From Zoogloeaceae bacterium (lineage in GTDB: Bacteria > Pseudomonadota > Gammaproteobacteria > Burkholderiales > Rhodocyclaceae), in assembly GCA_024235635.1 (NCBI GenBank), contig JACKMA010000006.1, forward strand, positions 1 to 64,000: 64,000 nucleotides of DNA. Reading direction: 5' to 3'. The translations under genes and the position numbers were made by a program. Of this stretch, positions 58,678 through 64,000 are shown in pieces. Numbering within the stretch: position 1 is the stretch's first letter; every line of letters starts with the position of its first letter. Under the pieces are notes generated by a model. It made no database searches, was not told where the DNA came from, and worked only from the letters and a program-made list of their open reading frames with translations.

Positions 58678-59481
58678 TCAGAACTTGAGGGTCTGGCCGG
58701 GTTCCATCACGATCACTTCGGTGGTGGACTCGCCCAGGGCCTGCCTGAAGGCTTCCGGCGTGCCCTTCAGCGGCGGGAAGGTGCCGTAGTGCATCGGAAT
58801 CACCTTTCTGCTGCCGAGCAGCTTGCTGACGGCATATGCGGCATGCGCCGGGTCCATCGTGAAGTGGCCGCCGATCGGCAACAGTTCGAGGTCCGGCTTG
58901 TAGTACTCGCCGATGAACTTCATGTCGGCGAACACGCCGGTATCGCCGGCGTGGTAGATGCGGAAGCCGTTTTCCAACTCGACGATGTAGCCGACCGGCT
59001 CGCCGCCCGGATGGACCGACTTGGCGCCGCTGGCGGGATCGGTATGGACCACCTCGGAGCTGTGCTCGGCGTGCACCATGGTGACGGTGATACCGTCGAT
59101 GGGCTGGATCGGACCACTCTTGTTGAAGCGGATCAGTTGCTTGTAGGGCACGATGCCGAGATTGCCGAAGGTGTGTCCCATGTCGGCGTTCATCGCCACC
59201 TTGGCGCCATGGTCGGCGGCGATGCGTGCGGTGTCTCCGACGTGGTCGCCGTGGCCGTGGGTCACCAGGATCAGGTCCACCTTGCCGAGCGCGGCCAGAT
59301 CCTTCAGCGTCTCGGGTGTCTTGGGGTTGCCGGTGATGAAGGGGTCGATCAGGATCACCTTGCCGCCGGGGCTGGTGATCTTGAAAGCGGACTGGCCGAA
59401 CCACTGCAGTTCCCACGCCTGCGCCTGGGACGCCACGCAGGCCATCGCCAGCATCACCATCCCGCCAATCGCTCGCATCAT
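58678..59481 (-). CDS. Periplasmic metallo-beta-lactamase-fold hydrolase (UPF0173-like)
   Basis: 267 residues. A signal peptide (MMRAIGGMVMLAMACVASQA, cleaved near AQA-WE) places it in the periplasm, unlike typical UPF0173 proteins. Zinc ligands are seen in VTHGHGDHVGD (HxHxDH), VHAEHSSEV, HAGDTGVFAD and MHYGTFPPL. The substrate is unknown. It is part of a same-strand run (CoA-transferase, YjbQ, MBL, TIR). Confidence 0.85.
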   Translation of the reverse strand: MMRAIGGMVMLAMACVASQAQAWELQWFGQSAFKITSPGGKVILIDPFITGNPKTPETLKDLAALGKVDLILVTHGHGDHVGDTARIAADHGAKVAMNADMGHTFGNLGIVPYKQLIRFNKSGPIQPIDGITVTMVHAEHSSEVVHTDPASGAKSVHPGGEPVGYIVELENGFRIYHAGDTGVFADMKFIGEYYKPDLELLPIGGHFTMDPAHAAYAVSKLLGSRKVIPMHYGTFPPLKGTPEAFRQALGESTTEVIVMEPGQTLKF

Positions 59482-59574
59482 TTCGTCTTCTCCTGGTCGT
59501 TGTCGTCCGGGCGCCCGCCCGGCTCCCATGCAAGTGTAGTAGCTGGTGCGCCGGAACCGGCCGCCGCCGGTGAT

Positions 59575-59988
59575 TCAGCCGATCACCGTGACGACGACCC
59601 GGCGGCACTGCCCGTGGCTTCGGTGCTCCCACAGGAACACCCCCTGCCAGGTCCCGAGCAGCAGTCGGCCGTCGGCCACCGGCAGGGTCAGCGAGACGTC
59701 GGAGAGCACGCTGCGGACGTGGGCCGCCATGTCGTCGTCGCCTTCGAGGTCATGACGGTAGGCCGGGTCGCCGTCGGGTGCGAGCCGGGCGAATATCGTT
59801 TCGAGGTCGCGGCGCACGTCGGGGTCTGCGTTTTCGGTCACCAACAGCGACGCCGATGTGTGCTGCACGCAGACGTTGGCGATGCCGCAGACGATGCCGC
59901 TGTCGCGCACCACCGCGTTCACGTCGTCGGTGATGTCCCGGCTGCCGCGGCCGTGGGTGGTGAATTCGAGGCGTCGCTGCGTGGCCAT
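59575..59988 (-). CDS. YjbQ/UPF0047-family protein
   Basis: 137 residues from the ATG at 59988; a GTG one codon earlier is in frame. The family signature CVQHTSASLLVTENADPDVR and GTWQGVFLWEHR are present. YjbQ proteins have weak thiamine-phosphate-synthase-like activity reported, but their role is unclear. The start overlaps the stop of the CoA-transferase gene by one base (TGATG), so the two are coupled. Confidence 0.9.
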   Translation of the reverse strand: MATQRRLEFTTHGRGSRDITDDVNAVVRDSGIVCGIANVCVQHTSASLLVTENADPDVRRDLETIFARLAPDGDPAYRHDLEGDDDMAAHVRSVLSDVSLTLPVADGRLLLGTWQGVFLWEHRSHGQCRRVVVTVIG

Positions 59989-61994
59989 CACTTCTCCAGC
60001 GCAGCCCGCGCCTCGCGCTGGCTCGCGAATAGGTGGGGTTCGACGTGCTTGCCGGCGAGTGCCTCGCCCAGCTTCATCCGGGCAAAGCCGCTGGTGGCAT
60101 AGCGCACGACGCCGCTGTAGAAACGCTCGGTGACGTCCTGCACCATCTCGGCATACTCGTCGAGCAGTTCCGGCGCGATCTCGAAATGCTCGTAGTTGAC
60201 CACCGCCGGCACCCGCTGTCCGAGCGCCGACACGCTGGCCTCGACAAGTTCACGGATGCGCCGGATCTGCGCGCGGTCGCGGATGTGCAGCCGTTCGAAA
60301 TTGACGAAGAAGACCTTCTGGTCTGCGTCGTAGTGGAGCCGCTTCTCCAGCGGCAGGTCGGTCATCGTGGCGCGCAGGTCCATCCGCCCGGGGACGAAGA
60401 TGCGCGGGTCCATCGCCGCAGGCTCGCCGCGCACGATCGGGCGAAAGCCCATCCGGGCCAGGATGTCGCGCTCGATGTCGATGCCCGGCGCCACCTCGAT
60501 CAGTTCGAGGCCGTCGGCGCCGAGCCGGAACACGCAGCGTTCGGTGACGTAGAGCACCGGCTGCTTGCGGGCGACAGCCACCGCGCCGGCGAAGGTCCGG
60601 TGCTCGACCTGTTCGACGAACTTTCGGGTGCCGCCCTCGGAGACGATCGACAGCCGGCCGTCGGCGATCGCGATCGCCAGGCCGCCGGCGGTGAAGGTGC
60701 CGACGAACACCACCTTCTTGGCATTCTGGCTGATGTTGATGAAGCCGCCGGCGCCGGCGATGCGACTGCCGAACTTGCTGACGTTGAGGTTGCCCTCGCA
60801 ATCGGCCTGGGCCAGCCCGAGTACGGCCAGATCGAGACCGCCGCCGTCGTAGAAATCGAACTGGCTGGGCTGATCGATGATCGCGTCGGTATTGACCGCG
60901 GCGCCGAAGTTCAGCCCGCCGGCCGGGATGCCGCCGATCACGCCGGGTTCGGCGGTCAGCGTGACGAGGTCGATCACCGACTCCTCGGCGGCCACCGCGG
61001 CGACGCCCTCGGGCATGCCGATGCCGAGGTTCACCACCGCATTGGTCGCGAGTTCGAGCGCCGCCCGGCGGGCGATGATCTTGCGCTCCGACATGGCCAG
61101 CGGTTCGACGCTGGTGGCCGGTACCCGGATCTCGCCGGCGAAGGCCGCGCTGTACGGTTCGGCGAAGGTCTGCTGGTGATATTCCGGCCGTTCGGCGACG
61201 ACGACGCAATCGACCAGCACGCCCGGTATCTTGACCTGTCGCGGCGACAGCGTGCCGCGCTCGGCGATGCGTTCGACCTGGGCGATGACGATGCCGCCGC
61301 TGTTGTGGGCGGCCATCGCGATCGCCTGCGCTTCGAGGGTCAGTGCCTCCTTCTCCATCGTGACATTGCCGTTCTGGTCCGCGGTGGTGCCGCGGATGAT
61401 GCCGACGTCGATCGGGAAGGCCTTGTAGAACAGGAACTCCTCGCCGTCGATCTCGATCAGGCGTACGAGTTCCTCGGTGGTGCGGGCATTGATCCGCCCG
61501 CCGCCGAGGCGCGGATCGACGAAGGTGCCGAGGCCGACCCGGGTCAGTGTGCCGGGCTTGCCGGCGGCGATGTCGCGAAACAGGTGGGTGATCACGCCCT
61601 GGGGCAGGTTGTAGGCCTCGATGCGGTCGGTCACCGCCAGCTCCTGCAGCCGCGGCACCAGGCCCCAGTGACCGCCGACCACGCGCTTGACGAGACCCGG
61701 GTGGCCGAGGTGGTTGAGCCCGCGTGAGCGACCATCACCCTGGCCGGCGGCATATACCAGGGTCAGGTCGCGCGGGAAGCCGAGTCCGTCGTCGCGAGTC
61801 TCCGACTCCGCCAGGAAGCGCTCCTCGAGCGCCACCGCGATGCCTTCGGCGAAACCGATGCCGACGAAACCGCCAGTGGCGACGGTGTCGTGGCTGCGGA
61901 TCAGTTGCACCGCCTCGGCGGCGCTCACGACCTTGCCGGCATGGCTGGCGCGCAGTCGCTGCAGCATCGGTGCGATATGGTCGATCTTGGTCAT
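59988..61994 (-). CDS. Acyl-CoA:acetate/3-ketoacid CoA-transferase (YdiF/Pct-like) with C-terminal extension
   Basis: 668 residues. The two fused type I CoA-transferase halves occupy about 1-530, with SHDTVATGGFVGIGFAEGIA, GTFVDPRLGGGRIN, and the second-half GIGMPEGVAAVAAEE and LTAEPGVIGGIPAGGLNFGA (where the active-site Glu is expected). The enzyme exchanges CoA between acyl-CoA and acetate or similar acids. About 130 further residues (from DLRATMTDLPLEKRLHYD on) resemble a SpoIIAA/STAS-like domain and are absent from ordinary YdiF/Pct. Confidence 0.88.
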   Translation of the reverse strand: MTKIDHIAPMLQRLRASHAGKVVSAAEAVQLIRSHDTVATGGFVGIGFAEGIAVALEERFLAESETRDDGLGFPRDLTLVYAAGQGDGRSRGLNHLGHPGLVKRVVGGHWGLVPRLQELAVTDRIEAYNLPQGVITHLFRDIAAGKPGTLTRVGLGTFVDPRLGGGRINARTTEELVRLIEIDGEEFLFYKAFPIDVGIIRGTTADQNGNVTMEKEALTLEAQAIAMAAHNSGGIVIAQVERIAERGTLSPRQVKIPGVLVDCVVVAERPEYHQQTFAEPYSAAFAGEIRVPATSVEPLAMSERKIIARRAALELATNAVVNLGIGMPEGVAAVAAEESVIDLVTLTAEPGVIGGIPAGGLNFGAAVNTDAIIDQPSQFDFYDGGGLDLAVLGLAQADCEGNLNVSKFGSRIAGAGGFINISQNAKKVVFVGTFTAGGLAIAIADGRLSIVSEGGTRKFVEQVEHRTFAGAVAVARKQPVLYVTERCVFRLGADGLELIEVAPGIDIERDILARMGFRPIVRGEPAAMDPRIFVPGRMDLRATMTDLPLEKRLHYDADQKVFFVNFERLHIRDRAQIRRIRELVEASVSALGQRVPAVVNYEHFEIAPELLDEYAEMVQDVTERFYSGVVRYATSGFARMKLGEALAGKHVEPHLFASQREARAALEK

Positions 61995-62034
61995 CGTCAA
62001 CTCCTGCGCCGTTTCGCGCATCGAAGCCTGGGCG

Positions 62035-62925
62035 CTAGAGCCCTCGAGCCCACGCCGGCCTCAGCGCGGCATCCTCCGGATGCTCGATGGCCTGGCGCAG
62101 AGTGCCCAGCAGGCGTGCCTTGTCGGCGCCGAGCGTACCCTTCAGCGCAAGCCAGTTGGATGCATGATCGGAGCGGAACACCGTCCTGCGCAACTCGAGC
62201 CCTTCGATGAAGCGTGCAAGCTCCTGCAGCAGACCGCCGCGATCGAGGGCCCGCCATTGGGGGAAGTCCGTCATGAAGCGCGCCTTTCCCTGCGGAAAGC
62301 TCAGCACCAGCGTCGACAGGTATTCGGGCTGGACGGCGTTGATCAGCCGCGCCGATGCCTCGGCGTGTTGTGCGCTCAAGGTGCTGCCGCCGAGGCCATT
62401 GACGATCATCACCGAGCGTGTGATGCCGGCAGCGCCGAGCTTGTCCAGCGCGTCGCGGGTCGAGGCGAAATCCTCGCCCTTGTTGACCCGCCGCAGCACT
62501 TCGTCGTCGCCCGACTCTGCGCCGAGATAGGCCAGCGTCAGGCCGGCATCGGCGAGTTCGGCCAGCTCGGCGACGCTCTTGTTGCGCAGGTTGCGCGCAA
62601 GGCAGTAGCTCGACACCCGGCGGACCGCCGGCAGATGCTCGCGGATCTCGGCGAGCACCGCCATCAGCCGGCGTGTCGACAGCACCAGGGCGTCGCCGTC
62701 GGCGAGGAACACGCGACGTACCGGCTCGTGGTGTCGTCCGGCGACCGCGCGCAGGGCATCGGAGATCTCGGCCGGGCTTCGCGGCCTGAACGCCTTCTGC
62801 GGTGCCGTGTACATCTCGCAGAAGCTGCAGCGGTTCCACGAGCAGCCGTCGGTGACCGGGAGGATCAGCGAATGGGCCTCGCTCGGGGGCCTGTATACCG
62901 GTTCGATGTAGCGGATCGGGATCAT
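62035..62925 (-). CDS. Radical SAM protein
   Basis: 296 residues. The cluster motif is CSWNRCSFCEMY (Cys-x4-Cys-x2-Cys) near residue 28, preceded by LILPVTDGCSW; later ESGDDEVLRRVNKGEDF and GLGGSTLS fit the COG1032/HemN-like radical SAM barrel. No B12 domain is seen. The reaction is unknown. It is upstream of the CoA-transferase gene (40-base gap) on the same strand, so it may lead that operon. Confidence 0.85.
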   Translation of the reverse strand: MIPIRYIEPVYRPPSEAHSLILPVTDGCSWNRCSFCEMYTAPQKAFRPRSPAEISDALRAVAGRHHEPVRRVFLADGDALVLSTRRLMAVLAEIREHLPAVRRVSSYCLARNLRNKSVAELAELADAGLTLAYLGAESGDDEVLRRVNKGEDFASTRDALDKLGAAGITRSVMIVNGLGGSTLSAQHAEASARLINAVQPEYLSTLVLSFPQGKARFMTDFPQWRALDRGGLLQELARFIEGLELRRTVFRSDHASNWLALKGTLGADKARLLGTLRQAIEHPEDAALRPAWARGL

Positions 62926-63252
62926 GCCGGCTGGGCTGCAGGGGGACGCTGCCAAGTCTAGCGCGCATCGGCGCCGGATTCAGCGCTGCCGCCGGCACTG
63001 GGCCTCGCCGCCAGCGGGGTTTCTTGTTCGGCGACATGTGCGAGCGCCGGCCGACTGGTTTTCGCCGGGTGTGTCTTTTGCCGGGTCCAGCGGCTGTTCG
63101 ACGCTCTAGAATGAAGCGTTGTGCGTATATCTTTCGTAGTGCGGCTGCGAAGCTGAAGATCCGATGCAAGAGTTTATGAAACACGATGCGCAACCTGGCG
63201 GATCATGGACCGCAGCACGTTGCGAAGCTGCGCCCGGGTGGAGTCACGACAG
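62926..63252. other. Intergenic region between divergent genes
   Basis: 327 bases separate the radical SAM gene from the HAMP-sensor gene, presumably with both promoters. A possible -10 (TAGAAT, 63107-63112) is visible, but no -35 stands at a usual distance. A short frame at 63163 has no supporting similarity. Confidence 0.35.
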
Positions 63253-64000
63253 ATGCGCCTGAGAGACAAGATCCTGGTCGGCTATCTGGCGATGGTGCTG
63301 TTGCTGGTCGCCATGGGTGCGCTCGGCCTGGCCTCGATGCGGCTGGTCCAGTACGAGTTCGAAGCGGCCGTGGGACGAACCTATCCGGTGATCGAGGCGC
63401 TGCAGCATCTGCGGCTTCATGCCAACCGGGTTACGCTGGGCATTGCCGGCTCGTCGCCGGTCCTGCCGGACACCGACAGCACCGCGGGACTGGAGGAACT
63501 GCAGTCCACGGCCAATCGCTACCACGCACTGGTACGTCGGCTGTTCCCGGAGGAGCGCGAACTGGCCGGTCGCATCCGGCTGGAGAGCGAGGCGCTGGCT
63601 GCGGATCTGCGCATGTTGATCGAGGGCGGCCGCTCGCTGGCCGCCGACGAGTCGCAGCGCCTGAGAGAGAACAGCCATCGCCACCTCGCCAGCCTCGAAC
63701 GCCTGGTCGACGAGGCGCTCGCAGGTGAGCGCGTCGAACTCAACGAATATCAGGAGGAGGTGCTGAGCCACGCGACCATGGCGCGCCTGCGGTTGACTGC
63801 TTTGGGGGCCGGTGCGGTGTTGGTCGCATTGGCTGGTGGCTGGTGGCTGACGCGACGGATCAGCCGGCCGGTGGAAAGGCTTCGCCAGATTACCGAGGAA
63901 GTGGGACGCGGTCACTTCGATGCGCGTGTCGGCGACGGCAACCGCGACGAGATCGGCGCACTGGCCAAGTCCTTCGACCAGATGACTTCCGAGCTGGCGG
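63253..64000 (+). CDS. Membrane sensor with HAMP domain, 3' end outside the window
   Basis: The frame from the ATG at 63253 is open to the window end (249 codons). A GGTGGAG precedes the start. It has a first membrane helix (DKILVGYLAMVLLLVAMGAL), a helical periplasmic four-helix-bundle-like region (about 35-180) and a second membrane helix (LGAGAVLVALAGGWWLTRRI). A HAMP domain follows (ISRPVERLRQITEEVGRGHF, then DEIGALAKSFDQM). What comes next, a histidine kinase, chemoreceptor or cyclase output, is beyond the window. Confidence 0.85.
   Translation, partial: MRLRDKILVGYLAMVLLLVAMGALGLASMRLVQYEFEAAVGRTYPVIEALQHLRLHANRVTLGIAGSSPVLPDTDSTAGLEELQSTANRYHALVRRLFPEERELAGRIRLESEALAADLRMLIEGGRSLAADESQRLRENSHRHLASLERLVDEALAGERVELNEYQEEVLSHATMARLRLTALGAGAVLVALAGGWWLTRRISRPVERLRQITEEVGRGHFDARVGDGNRDEIGALAKSFDQMTSELA

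Overview
The window looks like chromosomal DNA of a high-GC Gram-negative bacterium, most likely a betaproteobacterium close to Rhodocyclales/Burkholderiales. The evidence is a beta-type trimeric porin, a metX-metW pair, an acoXABC acetoin operon with a divergent AcoR-type activator, periplasmic quinoproteins with their cytochromes, and an IPTL-CTERM-like secreted protein. This placement is inferred from gene types, not from a marker gene. I found no tRNA, rRNA, insertion sequence, phage gene or CRISPR array.

Layout. 1-8.4 kb: end of a thiolase gene, two small envelope proteins, an aspartic-protease-like protein, a secreted metalloprotease, a thioredoxin-like protein and regulators; five genes here carry an apparent one-base deletion. 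9-18.4 kb: accessory redox genes (AhpD-like protein, cytochrome P460, HPP membrane protein, GST, PNPOx-like protein), several regulators, an HpaB/4-hydroxybutyryl-CoA-dehydratase-like flavoprotein beside a TetR repressor with a perfect palindromic operator, and a TPR-sulfotransferase. 18.5-20.4 kb: thiC. 20.6-39.9 kb: the most coherent block, an alcohol/acetoin oxidation region. 39.9-42.8 kb: thiS, thiG, metW, metX, with a SAM-II-type riboswitch and terminator before metX. 42.9-64 kb: envelope, arginine, RNA-helicase, signalling and CoA-transfer genes.

The 20.6-39.9 kb block holds a porin, a quinoprotein dehydrogenase, a quinoprotein-associated binding protein, a cytochrome c and an SMP-30-like protein, followed by a second quinoprotein dehydrogenase with a diheme cytochrome. 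Then come a periplasmic binding protein with a hybrid histidine kinase, acoR, and acoX-acoA-acoB-acoC-lipA. Sequences matching sigma-54 (-24/-12) promoters lie before the porin, before the second quinoprotein and before acoX. Each is preceded by copies of a related dyad (roughly TGCRACA-N2-TGTCKCA). My reading is that one AcoR-type activator drives periplasmic alcohol (perhaps 2,3-butanediol) oxidation together with cytoplasmic acetoin cleavage. Both quinoproteins carry the Asp-x-Asp signature associated with lanthanide-dependent enzymes.

Six genes look disrupted by exactly one missing G/C (near 2570, 4228, 6627, 7761, 8360 and 48201). Because the type of change is uniform and both halves are intact in every case, sequencing or assembly indels are at least as likely as real pseudogenes. 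I mark them as pseudogene with that caveat.
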